DNA from: Parus major
Lineage: Eukaryota > Chordata > Aves > Passeriformes > Paridae
Direction: 5' to 3'
Assembly (NCBI RefSeq): GCF_001522545.3
Contig: NC_031781.1
Coordinates: forward strand, 11,475,487-11,539,486
Length of the DNA: 64,000 nt
Both the position numbers and the translations under genes were made by a program. Positions 24,801 through 59,220 of the stretch are shown here, one piece after another. Every line of letters starts with the position of its first letter. The stretch's first letter is position 1. The notes beneath the pieces were generated by a model. That model made no database searches, had not been told where the DNA came from, and saw only the letters and a list, made by a program, of their open reading frames with translations.

Positions 24801-27800
24801 CATTGCACCGATGGCACCTGCGATTGTGACCGTGGCACAGGAGCCTGCGCCTGCCGCCCCAACGTCGTGGGCAAGAGTTGTGATCACTGTGCACCCCACT
24901 TCTGGAGGCTGGGGGGCCCAGGGGGCTGTGAGCCCTGTGGCTGCCACCCCACACATGCCCTGCACCCTGCCTGTGACACAGTGAGTCCCCTGGCACCCTG
25001 GTATGGCTTCTGTGCCCTCTTGGGGCCCAGTGAGCTGCACAGTGAGCATGGCACTGTCGCTGCAGGTGACAGGGCAGTGCCAGTGCCGGCCTGGCTTCGG
25101 GGGTCGTGTCTGTTCCCAGTGCCAGGAGCACCACTGGGGAGACCCCGAGCAGGAGTGCCGAGGTGGGAGCACATCCCAGGGACTGGGGGAGCATGGGCTC
25201 TGGGGACAGGGGATGTGTGGGACTCTGGGTGCATGGTGAGACTCTAGGGAAATGGGGGCCCTGGGGACATGGTGGGAGACTCTGAACATGGGACCCTAAG
25301 GAGACAGTGAGACACTGGGGATACAGGGGACTCAGGAGATCTTGGGAATGTGGTGGGACACTGTGGGCATGGCAGACCTTGGGGAAACAGTGGGATGCTG
25401 GGGACATGGTGGAACATTGAGGACATGGTGTGTGTCTGGGGACATGCAGGACTCAGGGGACCCAAAGTACTTGGTGGAACTGTGGGGACTAGAAGATGCT
25501 GGGGATAGATTGGGTTCTGGAGACACAGGAGAATATGGTGGGATATGGTGGCAGTCTGGGGGCATGGGGCTCCATGGGAAGGCTGGGACACACTGCCAAC
25601 TGTCTCTGCAGCCTGTGAGTGTGAGCCGCTGGGTGCTGAGAGCCCACAGTGCGAGCAGGACAACGGGCAGTGCCGGTGCCGCCTGGGATTCGGGGGGCTG
25701 CGCTGTGACCGCTGCCAGCGGGGCTACCAGGAGCCCTTTCCCCACTGCTCTCCCTGCCACCCTTGCTTTGGGCGCTGGGACCTGGCCGTGGGCAGCCTGC
25801 AGGAAGGACTGCAGCGCCTTGGGGCACAGGTGCAGGCCCTGAGGGAGGGGGACTCCGCACTCCCACTCAGCCCCCGCCGCCTGCGGGAGCTGGAGGAGGC
25901 TCTGAGGCACGTGGAACAGCTGCTGGGAGAGGGGGACAGCCCTGGTGGTCCCCTCCTCGATGGACTGCCCAGGCAGCTGGGTGGTACCAGGCAAGTGTGC
26001 ATGTAGGGCTGGGGTGGAGGGACCCCCTCTTGCCCCCTCTGAAAGTTTGAAGCCCCCCTCCCTACCCAAAGGATGGAGCTGGACAACTTCTGGAAGCACC
26101 TCCAAGAGTTGGAGCAGCATCTAGATCAGCTGGCGCAGACGGATATGCAGCACCATGACCGGCTAGCTGAGCTGAGCCATGAGCTGGGAGGTCTCAACCG
26201 AACCACCTCCCACCTTCAAATCCTCCTCAGCACTGTAGCAGCAGCTGGGTTCAGCGGTAAGAGCAACCAGCAAAGTCTGGGTTTGGTGGCAGCCATTCTG
26301 GGCAAACCCTGACACCCGCACCTGCAGAGTCTTACCGCAGCATCCTGGCATCGATGGAGACCTCGCGGCAGGCAGAGGTGGTGGCCAATGGCACAGCTGG
26401 CGAGCTAAGTAGGGCGCAGATGACACAGAGGGCAACAGAGCGTGCTTTGCGGCAGCGGGGCGACACTTTCCGCCGTGGCACAGCCGCAGCCCGGAAATCC
26501 TTGCGGGAGACACAAAAACGGGTGATGGGACTCAGCATTACCAGGATCAATGAGAAGGTAAGAGCAGGACTGGCAGAAGGGGTGCGGCCGTCACCCCCCA
26601 TGTAGTGTTGAGCTGCCATTTCCACCATTGGAAATCATCACAGATTTGTGGGGCACCCGGAGACCGGAGCTGCAAGCACGCGTCTTGCGGAGGAGCCTTG
26701 TGCCGAGACAGTGCAGGGACAAGGCATTGCGGTGGCACTGGGTGTGCAGGGGTACTGCCTATCTCAGCTCGAGCCCTGAGCAGTGCCCACAATGCCTCAC
26801 AGCAGCTGGAGGTGGCATTAGGGCAGCTGGGTGTTGTGACACAGAAGGTAGGAGTGCTTGCTCCATGGCACTTTTTGGGGTTCCCTTGTGTCATCTTTGA
26901 ATGTCCTGTTTGTGCCCTTTCCATGCCACTTTTCATGACCCCCTTCAATGTTCTCATTTTTCCCTTTCCATGCCCACAAGTATGTCAACTCTGCATGTAT
27001 CTCTTATGCCCATTCAGAGATGCCCTTTGTGCCACCTGTGTGGACCCTTGGGCCATTGCTGTACTCTCTGTCTCCTGGTACCCCCCTTGCACGCTCCTTT
27101 GCAGGCTTACATCTTGTCCCCTTGTACCCCCTGCTCACCCCGAATGCCCCTGCCCGGGGCTGCCCTGTGCCCCCTGCTCAGCCAGGTGCCCCTCAGATGC
27201 AGGAGGTGCAGGAGCTGGCACGGGGGGCACTCAGCTGGGCAGAGGAGGCACTGGGGCGCTCTCAGGCCGCTCGCAGCCATGCAGAGAAGGCAACGGCCCA
27301 GCTGAGGGACTTTATCCGCCGAATCAAGGCCTTCCTGGCAGGTAGTGCCAGCACTGGGTGGGCACATGGGTATGGCAGGACCCAATGAGTCCATCCTGAA
27401 CCCACCCTGCTCCCCTGTCCCTGCAGAGGAGGGAGCTGACCCAGGCAGCATTGAGCTGGTGGCCCGGCAGGTGCTGAACATCTCCTTGCCCAGCAGCCCC
27501 AGACAGATCCAGGAGCTGCTCTTGGAGATGCAGGAGAGCATTGGCCAGCTGGAGGGGGTGGACGCAGTTCTCAACAGCACAGCGGAGGGGCTGGCTGTGG
27601 CACGGGATCTGCTGGCACAGGGACAGGAGGCCAGGCAAGTGGTGGGGGCATGCTGGCTGGGGCAGGCAGATGATAGGGTCAGTCCCCCTGCACTGGCAGG
27701 TGCTGGAGCTGCCTGTGCTGCTGCAGGGAGCGAGCAGAAGGCATAAGGGATGAGCTGTTGGGGACACAGCAGGCACTGGAGGTGGCACGGACACAAGCAA

Positions 27801-28784
27801 GGACAGCAGGGAGCACCCTGCAAAGCGCCAGGGATGCCATCCAGGTGGCTGAGAACAGAGCCAGGGAGGTGAGGAGCATGGGCTGGGGGAGTGGAGCTGG
27901 TACCTCTGGGAGTAATGGGATCAGTGCTGTGGAGAGCGAGACTGAGGCCTTGGTCACATTATGGGCAGGGAGGCTTGCACTGGGGAAATGTGATTGGCAC
28001 TGGGCAGGTGTCAGGGCAGTGGGGCTGGCACCATGGGCATAGTGGTGCTGTGCCTGCTGCAGCCTGTGTCCACACCTGCCAGGCGGAGCGCAGGCTGCGG
28101 GTGCTGGACAGGAAGGAGTTGCAGGCACAGAGGCGGCTGCGGGAGCTGGCACAGCGCATCACCGCCCTGCAGGAGCACAGCCGGGATGCTCGCCACATGG
28201 CCCAGCAAGCCAAGGACGGGGCACAGCGTGCCACCACCACCTCGGGGACACTTAGCCAGGTGAGCTCCATCCCTACCTGGTTATGCATGGCACCAAGCAG
28301 GTACTGGGTGCTGCGGATGCTCAGCCTCACCGTGTCCTTGTGCTGCCAGGACCTGGCACAGGTAACACAGCGTTATGTGATGCTGAAGAACCGGGTGGGC
28401 ATGCTGGACAGAGTGTCTGGTGGGGCCCTGCAGCGCCTGTCACAGCTGATGGCAGAGGCCCAAGACCTCCTGGATAAAGCCAGCAACAGCAAGAGGAAGC
28501 TGGAAGGTGAGGGGGAGCACATGGTGGTACATTTTCTGCCACCTCCCCATACATCTCCCTTGTCCCCCTGGGCCTGCCCCACCGGGTGTCCCGATGGTGA
28601 TATGGGACGTGGTGAGAGGCTGCCCTATGACCGTGTTGCCCATCCCACAGACCTGGAGCAGCGCTTTGGGGCCAATGAAAGGACAATGGCGGCAAAGGTG
28701 ACACGACTGCAAGCTTTGGAGCAGCAAGTCACCGGGCTGTTGCTGGACATCCGGGAGAGGGCCAACGCTTACGCCACTTGCTAG
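17051..28784 (+). CDS. LAMB2L: Laminin subunit beta-2-like, complete (34 coding exons)
   Basis: A full-length laminin beta chain. Thirty-four exons rebuilt by splice site and phase give 5484 nt, or 1827 residues, with no frameshift or premature stop, so this is an intact gene. Order: signal peptide ([13 protein letters not shown]...AQA), LN domain, LE repeats, LF/L4 domain, LE repeats, coiled coil with beta knob, and a C-terminal Cys before the stop. Secreted beta chains form disulfide-linked trimers with alpha and gamma chains in basement membranes. It lies head to tail with the LAMB2 orthologue about 0.7 kb downstream, with the same exon phases. This is the position of human LAMB2P1, a pseudogene. 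An extra chicken laminin beta chain has been described in the literature, so the gene is probably known in birds. Oddities: one private 153-nt exon, two GC-AG introns, and stretches nearly identical to LAMB2. Confidence 0.9.
18918..20405 (+). CDS. LAMB2L: LAMB2-like exons 8-12: N-terminal LE (laminin EGF) repeats
   Basis: Exons 18918-19038, 19236-19424, 19550-19729, 20106-20218 and 20326-20405 (residues about 289-516). They encode tandem eight-cysteine LE modules, with motifs such as [46 protein letters not shown] and [16 protein letters not shown] modules form the rigid rod of the short arm. Exon 8, intron 8 and most of exon 9 are almost identical to LAMB2. Confidence 0.9.
19739..20037 (+). 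repeat. LAMB2L: GGATG-rich minisatellite in LAMB2-like intron 10
   Basis: Degenerate tandem repeats of GGGATGGGGATG / GGAGGGATGA type on the coding strand fill most of this intron. The purine-rich bias makes spurious long open frames on the opposite strand. Confidence 0.8.
20455..20612 (+). repeat. LAMB2L: Purine-rich GGGATAGAGATGG-type repeat in LAMB2-like intron 12
   Basis: Degenerate purine-rich tandem sequence (GGGAGGGATGGGA..., GGGATAGGGATAGAGATGG) of the same family as in neighbouring introns. No other feature is seen. Confidence 0.65.
20631..22535 (+). CDS. LAMB2L: LAMB2-like exons 13-18: LF/L4-type globular domain with private basic insert
   Basis: Exons 20631-20787, 20967-21119, 21219-21377, 21458-21579, 21703-21823 and 22349-22535 (residues about 516-815). 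Family motifs include [52 protein letters not shown] and LERYRCLE. Exon 14 (20967-21119, 51 codons, phase 0 on both sides) has no counterpart in the LAMB2 model or in LAMB1/LAMB2 as I recall them; it encodes a Pro/Arg-rich segment including [10 protein letters not shown] and [10 protein letters not shown], with 9 Arg and 2 Lys. Confidence 0.85.
21873..22085 (+). repeat. LAMB2L: GGATGGGGATGAGATG minisatellite in LAMB2-like intron 17
   Basis: Degenerate tandem array of GGGATGAGATGAGGATGG-like units, passing into GGGAATGGGAATGG. It makes up the middle of an otherwise featureless intron. Confidence 0.8.
22715..25740 (+). CDS. LAMB2L: LAMB2-like exons 19-25 (part): C-terminal LE repeats
   Basis: Exons 22715-22858, 23319-23550, 23872-24035, 24123-24347, 24766-24980, 25066-25162 and the first part of 25612-25990 (residues about 816-1217). 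These are tandem LE modules. Typical pieces are [66 protein letters not shown] and [20 protein letters not shown]. All introns are GT-AG and in phase. Several introns carry simple-sequence expansions, listed separately. Confidence 0.9.
23026..23106 (+). repeat. LAMB2L: (ATCC)n microsatellite in LAMB2-like intron 19
   Basis: About 20 near-perfect ATCC units with a single interruption (CCTTCC) near 23089. Length is likely polymorphic. Its translation as repeated Ile-His-Pro-Ser is a spurious open frame. Confidence 0.97.
23570..23850 (+). repeat. LAMB2L: GGGATGGNATG / ATGGTATGNGATA repeat in LAMB2-like intron 20
   Basis: Degenerate tandem array with GGCATGGCGTGGCATGG, GATATGATGGTATG and GGATGGGATGGAATGG units occupying nearly the whole intron between exons 20 and 21. 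Confidence 0.8.
25200..25590 (+). repeat. LAMB2L: Degenerate GGGGACATGGTGGGAC tandem repeat in LAMB2-like intron 24
   Basis: Repeated, diverged units around GGGGACATGGTGGRACWCTG at roughly 30-40 bp spacing fill the intron. No coding features are seen. Confidence 0.6.
25612..28784 (+). CDS. LAMB2L: LAMB2-like exons 25-34: coiled coil, beta knob, C-terminus
   Basis: Exons 25612-25990, 26072-26256, 26328-26557, 26644-26847, 27197-27341, 27427-27634, 27727-27868, 28083-28259, 28350-28506 and 28651-28784 (residues about 1175-1827). Heptad-rich, Glu/Gln/Arg/Leu-rich sequence suits a laminin long arm, interrupted by the six-cysteine beta knob in 26644-26847 ([10 protein letters not shown]...CGGTGC). 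The chain ends YATC-stop; the terminal Cys can pair with gamma. Donors after 25990 and 27634 are AG|GCAAGT, i.e. GC-AG introns. LRE tripeptides occur at 25881-25889, 26501-26509 and 28137-28145. Confidence 0.85.
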
Positions 28785-28891
28785 GGACCACTGGCAGGAC
28801 CGGGGGCCGGTCCTGCCCCGCCGCTCCGCAGGTCCCCGAGCCCGGGAGTCCCGTCCACTCTGCAGGTGCCTTTAGTGCGGGCGCGCCTGCA

Positions 28892-28897
28892 AATAAA
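28892..28897 (+). terminator. LAMB2L: Poly(A) signal of the LAMB2-like gene
   Basis: AATAAA 107 bp after the stop codon, followed by TG/T-rich sequence (GTGTGTGCTTGTGTC) that suits the downstream element. The 3' UTR is therefore only about 130 bp, and the next laminin gene begins within about 600 bp. Confidence 0.85.
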
Positions 28898-28919
28898 ACC
28901 CTATAACTGTGTGTGCTTG

Positions 28920-29190
28920 TGTCCGATGCCTTCTGCCTAGCCTGCTCCTGCCTCCTCCCGCCTCTCTCGGCCGGCCCGCTCCCCCGCTCCGGCCGGGATC
29001 CGCCCCGCGCTTTCCGCGCAGCCCCGAGCGCTGCGCCTGCCGCCAGTTCGGAGGGGCCGGGAGGGACCGGGAAGGGGACGGGGAAGGGACTGGGAACGGG
29101 AACGAGAAGGGGAACCGGTGGTTCAGGACGGGACGGGACGGGACCGTCGGGCACCTGCCGAGCGCCCCCTTTGCGCCCCTTTCCGTCCCG
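28920..29190 (+). promoter_or_regulatory. LAMB2: CpG-rich LAMB2 5' region running into the gap
   Basis: GC-rich sequence (repeated GGGACGGGA / GGGAACGGGA runs) between the upstream poly(A) site and the N gap. It is the likely promoter and 5' UTR of LAMB2, whose signal-peptide exon must lie in the gap. It cannot be defined further. Confidence 0.45.
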
Positions 29191-29498
29191 NNNNNNNNNN
29201 NNNNNNNNNNNNNNNNNNNNNNNNNNNNNNNNNNNNNNNNNNNNNNNNNNNNNNNNNNNNNNNNNNNNNNNNNNNNNNNNNNNNNNNNNNNNNNNNNNNN
29301 NNNNNNNNNNNNNNNNNNNNNNNNNNNNNNNNNNNNNNNNNNNNNNNNNNNNNNNNNNNNNNNNNNNNNNNNNNNNNNNNNNNNNNNNNNNNNNNNNNNN
29401 NNNNNNNNNNNNNNNNNNNNNNNNNNNNNNNNNNNNNNNNNNNNNNNNNNNNNNNNNNNNNNNNNNNNNNNNNNNNNNNNNNNNNNNNNNNNNNNNNN
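29191..29498. other. Assembly gap (N run) hiding LAMB2 exon 1
   Basis: 308 N bases. The next exon starts in the leader region at phase 1 (needs one upstream nucleotide), so the ATG and most of the signal peptide are missing in the gap. Open frames that translate through this run are artefacts. Confidence 0.97.
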
Positions 29499-29507
29499 GC
29501 TCCGCAG

Positions 29508-39242
<9,735 letters not shown>

Positions 39243-39351
39243 TCCCCCGGAGGGGCCTGGACCCCCCTGGAGCACCCAGCTGCCTGCTGCCCATCCTCCG
39301 CCTGCCCCCGCAGCGGGAGGCGGGTTGGGGGCTGCAGGGTACCCCCGTGTG

Positions 39352-39357
39352 AATAAA
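39352..39357 (+). terminator. LAMB2: LAMB2 poly(A) signal
   Basis: AATAAA 110 bp after the stop codon. The next gene's promoter motifs begin about 320 bp further on, so LAMB2 and USP19 are tightly packed in the same orientation. Confidence 0.85.
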
Positions 39358-39599
39358 GTTACAGAGCAAGACCGCCTCATCTCTGCCCCGTGCCGTGGGC
39401 CGTCTGCCCCGGGAGCCCACAGCGGCTTCCCCCGGGGTGGGAGCTGGCCGCCACCGGGCGTGGGCACAGCGTGGCTTGGGGTCGAGCGGTGGGGCGGGAA
39501 TCGGCAGCGGGGCTGGGGGGCAGAGCACACCCGGGGCCCCCACAGACCAGGCCGGCACTCCCACGGATCAAAGCCGGGTAGCACAGGCAGACCCGGAGT

Positions 39600-39830
39600 G
39601 CCCGCGGGCAGAACCGGGACGCCCCCGCTCCCGTTACCGCGGGAACGCGCCGGCACCACCCCCGTTTCCCGTGTCACGTGACGCGCGCCCCCTGCTCCAG
39701 TGTCACGTGGGCGTGCCCGCCGGCTCCCGGAAGTGCGTCACGGGCTCGGGCCTGTCTCCGTTGTCGGCCCGCTCGGAACTTCGGCGCGGCACAAACAGAC
39801 CGGAGCGGCGGGCGGGGCCGTGAGTGCGGG
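39600..39830 (+). promoter_or_regulatory. USP19: USP19 CpG-island promoter with CLEAR/E-box sites
   Basis: CpG-rich block. GTCACGTGAC at 39673-39682 matches the palindromic CLEAR (TFEB/MITF/USF) consensus, and a second CACGTG lies at 39704-39709. An ETS-type CCGGAAGTG and a TGCGTCAC follow at about 39727-39740. A non-coding first exon probably ends at 39819, before a GTGAGT donor at 39820. There is no TATA box. CpG richness continues to about 40150. Confidence 0.6.
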
Positions 39831-42800
39831 GAGGGCCGGGCCGGCCGGGCCGGGGCGGCGGCGGGGCCCGGGGGCGGCGAGCGGCGCCTGGGCCAGCGCG
39901 GGGTGAGGGCCGCGGCGGCGGGCAGGGCCCGGGGGCGGCGGGAGGCCGGGATGCGGCCCGTGGGCACGGGAGCCGGGGCAGCGGAGAGCGAGGCAGGCGG
40001 CGGATGGCGGTGGCGGCAGCCTATGACGGGCCCGAGTGGAGAGAACGTGCGGAGCGGCAGGAGCTGGGGCCGTGGGGGCTGAGAGCGGGGCTCGGCAGGA
40101 CGGGCCGAGCGCGGCAGCCCCGGGCAGGAGCCGGCGCGGTGACCTCGTGCTCTGCCTGCCGAGGCCGTTCATACAGACACCGTTCAAACAAACACCGTTC
40201 ACACAAACACCGTTCACAGCCCCTTTACCCTCTCTCGGTGCCTGGGGCCGGGCAGCAGCGCCCGAGAGGCCAGGGGCCGCCGGCTGCTGTCTGGACGCTC
40301 TCATCACTGTCCCTGCCCATGGCCGGCAGGTTGGAGCTAGATGATCTTCAATGTTTCCTTCCAGTGCAAACCGTTCTATGATTCAATGATCGTACCCACA
40401 GTCAGGGACTTGGGCCTGCCGGGTTCCCCACTCAGCAGAGGGCTCACTGCTGTCACGATGCGCCGGGGGCACATGGCTTGTGATTTCCACATGGGTTGGA
40501 AACATTTTGTGTGACAGTGCTGGCTTGAGTAGCTGCCCCAGGGGAGGGACTCTGTGCTTTCTCTGGCTCCACCCGTGTGTCAGGCATGAAACTCAAGTAA
40601 AAGTCAAGCTTGAGCCTTGGGATTTCTGTTCCCTTAGGGGAACAAGAAACAGAAGGTGATGAAAGTATTTGTGTGCACGAGAGATGTGTTTCTGTTGGCT
40701 GTGTTTAGGACATAGAAGATTCAAAAGCCCATGGAAAGATGATGCTGTTGGGATAGCCAACCTCTGTAAAGGCCCTTGCACATTGATGGGGAGTGCTGTG
40801 GACAAGCATCAAGGAGCTCGTCCTGCTTAGTGCTAACCCTGCCCCAGACACAGGGCACAAATTGCATCTCATTGAGCACCTTTTGCTGTCCTTCCTGGTC
40901 TGGTGCTGCTGTAAGGAGGAGTGGCCCTTCTCCTTGGCCTCTTGCTCCCTTGCTTCTGGCTAGTCAAAACATTTGCAGTCTCAGCATGAGCTGGGTTGGG
41001 AAACTGCTTGGGGGGAAGACACGCATAGGAGAAAGCCCTGACTGCCATCTGGATGTGGTGCACACCACAGCACAGAGGCAGGAAGAGCAGAGGACAGGGA
41101 GGCACATTTGTTCCGAGCAGCAGCATGGCTAGGCTTCCCTGGCTCTGGGGATTGAGTAAGCTTTTGTAGGAGTGCCCAGCTCATCAGGTGCTTCCCAGAG
41201 GTTCACCTGGCATCTAGCCAGAGCAGCCTTTCGCCATCTCTCCCCTGCAGTGACTCCTACTGTGCCAAAAGGAGTGGCGCCAAAACCGCTGTGCACCCAG
41301 GGGCTGAACATGCTGCCTGTATGTGTGTTTCCTGGTGGCAGAAAGGCAAAAACTCTCCTATTTGCCTACTCTAATCCCTGAGTAACCTTTGCTTTGCCTT
41401 CACTCCTCCAAAACCTTGAGGTACCTGCAGCAGCCTCAGGCTGCCATCAGTCTGGCAGCTGAAATGGGCAGGGCTCCAGCCCCCTTGGTTCCTGCCTGCC
41501 ATGAGGGATAACTGTCAGCAAAACACCCGAGGGAGCTGAGCCCTCAGTGAGGCATAAAAGCAGCGGGCTTCTCCTGCAGGAGTGACAAGCAGGCACACAA
41601 CCCTGTCTCTCTTCCTCACCCCTCCTTGGGTAGAGGCCTGTCCTTTCTCAGCCCTCCAAGACCCTTCTCAGAGCTTGCTTTCACCCTGCCTAGCAGTTAC
41701 CCTCTGCCACCTCTTTGGAGGTGCAGGAGGGAGGTGACACAGCCTCACCTGACCCTGCATGAAGCAGTCACTGCTTCTTGAATCCAATTTCTCCTGGGGT
41801 TTTCACCCTAGAGGCAGAAGAAATAGAACAAAAAATGCTTTCCCATGTTTGCTGAGCCCAGGTGAGCTTCTTCAGCACCAGGAAACATCTGTAATCAACC
41901 TTTTTGGGTGTTGGTGGGGACTGGAGCTGAGTGACAGCATGCAGCTGTCATCAGAGGCCTAGCCTGGTGAATTACTGCCACTTTCCTTGCTGTGGGGGCC
42001 CTTCCCTTTCACTCTAGACCCAAAAGTGCTTCTGCATTCTGGAGAGACCCAGTGTGTGCAGCAGCATGGGGATGATGCTGCTGCCCTCCCACACTTTTTC
42101 AAGCTCTTTGGGATTAATGCTGGACCCTGCTCAGTCTCCAGGTCACTTGGGCCTCTCCACCATGGGTGGCAGGAGCTGTCTGTGCCAGGCAGTTGGGCTG
42201 AACTCAGCTTTTCACTTGGCTTCAGTGGCTCTTGGTGGTGAGGGTAGATTGGCCTGAAGAGAAGTGGTTTGGATGCAACACTTGTCATGGGGCTTGCTTT
42301 GCAGAGCTGAGGCCAAGACCAGGCTGTTTTGCTCTCTGGGGTTTCTCTGTTTGTGGCTACAGCTCCACATTTGTGACTACTTGTTGCCCTGAACATTTCT
42401 AGAACAAAAATGCCCTGGCAACATGGGGCCAGCAGCACAGAACTGGCCGTGTCCTTCCTCTGTCAGAGGAACCTTGGAGGTGCCTCCTGCCACTGGCCAT
42501 GCTCATGCACGGCAAGGGGTCTGTGCTTGGTACATGGGTGAAGGCAGAACTGAGTGTTCCCGAGGGACAGCTTGCCTCCTGCTGAGGGAGAGGAAGGCTC
42601 AGTGGAGCTGGGCTAGGCCAAGGTGCTGTTGGGCTTGGCTCCATGTCCTCAGATGAGAGCCAGGCCGTGGGATGTGTGTGAAGCAGTGCATGGGAGCTGT
42701 GGCAGGCAGCTGGCACCTGGGGGGTGGGCAGGATCTGTACGGCTGGGCCCATTTCCCTGCTGCAAACCCCCACGGGCTGGTGAGTACTGCCAGGGTCAGG

Positions 42801-43754
42801 GTGTGCAGCCAGGGCAGTGAGGGAGGAAACCCTCCCAGCTCTGCTCTCACTGCCTCCATGGAGACACCTCCAGTGGGATTGTTTTCAGTGGGTTGTTTCA
42901 GCTCTGCTCTCTCAAAGCCCTGAACACTGTAGAGTGACACTAATGAGTGCAACAGACCCCTGGGCCAGCAGCTCCCTAAGCCTGTCGGGGAGCTGGCTTT
43001 GTAGGGAGGGCATGTCTGAGGGGGCAGGGGTGAGCAACTTACATGCCCTGCTCAGCCTACTCTCTTCCTGGGGCACAAGGAGCAGAGGTGTCCTGTTTCC
43101 AGGCCAGACCCCGCTGACGCTGTCTGTAAACTGGCTGGGAGATAAATATTCAAGGTTCAGTCATGCTGGTTAAGCTCCCAGCTAGTGGGTGAAGGGGGCG
43201 GAACTCTCCTTTTGCCAGGGAGCTCTGCTCCCATCTGTCATAGGAGACTGTCCTAGGCCTGCTTCCTTCTTAGGGTGTTACTGGCTCCTATTCTGGCACT
43301 GTTACACAGGACACTGTTTGACTGAAATAGCTGTTGCTCCAAGCTGTGTGACAGGCTCCTCCAGTTGACTCTGGAGGCTCAGTTTTGCAGATCCAGGTCT
43401 CATGTCCTTGCCCTCGGCTGTGTCTCTGGGTGTTGTTAGTGCCAGCAGCTCCTCTGGGCCAGTGTTGCTATAGTGGGAGCCATGAGCATGACACTTGCTT
43501 TCCAGGTTTTTAATGCGTGCCACATACTGAAGACCCCTGGTTGTATGTTGGGAGCTCTGACAAGCCTATGCTTTTGGCAGTAAGCATTGTAGCAGCTGTG
43601 ATGAGGTAGGTTTCCTCACTGAGCGCTGCATGGGGCTTCCCATAAACACCATGGTGAAGGTCACGTAAGGGTACTGACCCTGAAGCAAAGAGCAGATTCT
43701 GCTGCTGTTGGGCCTTTTTCACCTCCTGCTATGCTTGCTCTTTCCTCCCTTTAG
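39820..43754 (+). other. USP19: USP19 first intron
   Basis: Runs from the GTGAGT donor to a pyrimidine-rich acceptor (CTCCCTTTAG) ending at 43754. It contains a CR1 fragment (40308-40391) and no gene that I can support. A CATAAAAGC TATA-like string at about 41553 has no further support as a promoter. Confidence 0.5.
40308..40391 (+). mobile_element. CR1 LINE 3'-end fragment
   Basis: Shows the diagnostic CR1 tail: GTCCCTGCCCATGGC, GGTTGGAGCTAGATGATCTT, TTCCTTCCAGTGCAAACC, TTCTATGATTCAATGAT. It is a 5'-truncated copy in plus orientation within the first USP19 intron, better preserved than the one at 8651. Confidence 0.92.
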
Positions 43755-43890
43755 GCCATTACTTCCTTGCCAGAGAGTTTGACCACAGAGAGTCGCCAAG
43801 ATAGCTGGGCCAGGAAGAAAACGTCGCACCCCTGACCCAGACTCCATTACTGACCCCGGTGGGCTGTTTGTGTCCTCCAAACGGCTGAAA

Positions 43891-58335
<14,445 letters not shown>

Positions 58336-59220
58336 GCCCAGGCGTGTGGCCAGCTGCAGGAGCAGGGCCGCCAGGGCACGCGCCGTCCTAGGACGCTATG
58401 AGACGAAGACATGAGGCAGCAGGACAGAAAACGCTGGGAAAGACTCGCCAAGGGAAACATGGGGCTGTTGGCTCCTGCCTGTCTGCTCTGGTAGCTCCTG
58501 TGCCAGCTGGCAGGCCTGTGTGGCCAGCCTGCTACCTTGCCAAGGCACAGCCCAGAACCAGAAGCTCTTTTGCCCTTCCTTGCTGCCCACTGGGAGTGGG
58601 GCAGACGTCAAGGCTACCTGCTGCTCAAGAAGGGACATTGCTGCTGCAGTGAAGCTGGGGTCTGAGAGCCCCATGGGCACATCAGCCATCTCTGCTTGGC
58701 TCCCAAGAAGGAAGTGTGGAGACCTGCTGGGAGGCTGCAGCAAGGGCAGGATGCCCTGACACGGGCCCTGGCCTCTCTCAGCTGTGCTGCTGCAGGAGCC
58801 TTGAGCTTCCCTAGAGCTGGGACTACCCATGGTCCTTGGCCAGCCCAGTCTGCCCTGCTAGCCTTCTGCTGAGCCTTCTGGTGCCAGTTGCCTGTGTGCC
58901 TGTGTGTGCCATGCTCCTGTGCTGGGGCTGGACAGGCTTGTTACCAAGGGCTTGTGAGCTTTCCTGCTCCAGTCCCAGACAGCTGCTGGGGAGCCTGGCA
59001 ATCCAGACTGGGGTGCCCATGGTGAGCATTCATCTCTGGTCACTGACCTGATTCTGCGTCACTGCCTCCCACCAGTCTGTGGGGCTGTGTGCTGGGAGCA
59101 GCTGGGGGAGTTGGTCTCTTCAGGGCAGCGTGGTGCAGCACCTCATTTGCGAGGGCACCAGCTGCCCATGCTGTGGGAGAGGCATGGGATTAGGCAGCAC
59201 AGGTATGACTGTGGTGCATT
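58336..59220 (+). other. USP19: 3' UTR of the membrane-anchored USP19 transcript
   Basis: About 0.9 kb with no gene, between the tail-anchor stop codon and the AATAAA at 59221. Short open frames on both strands show no recognisable domain. Confidence 0.6.

Noticed and set aside
41550..41560. TATA-like CATAAAAGC in USP19 intron 1 as an alternative promoter
   Set aside because: No matching first exon, initiator or CpG context; single-motif evidence is too weak.
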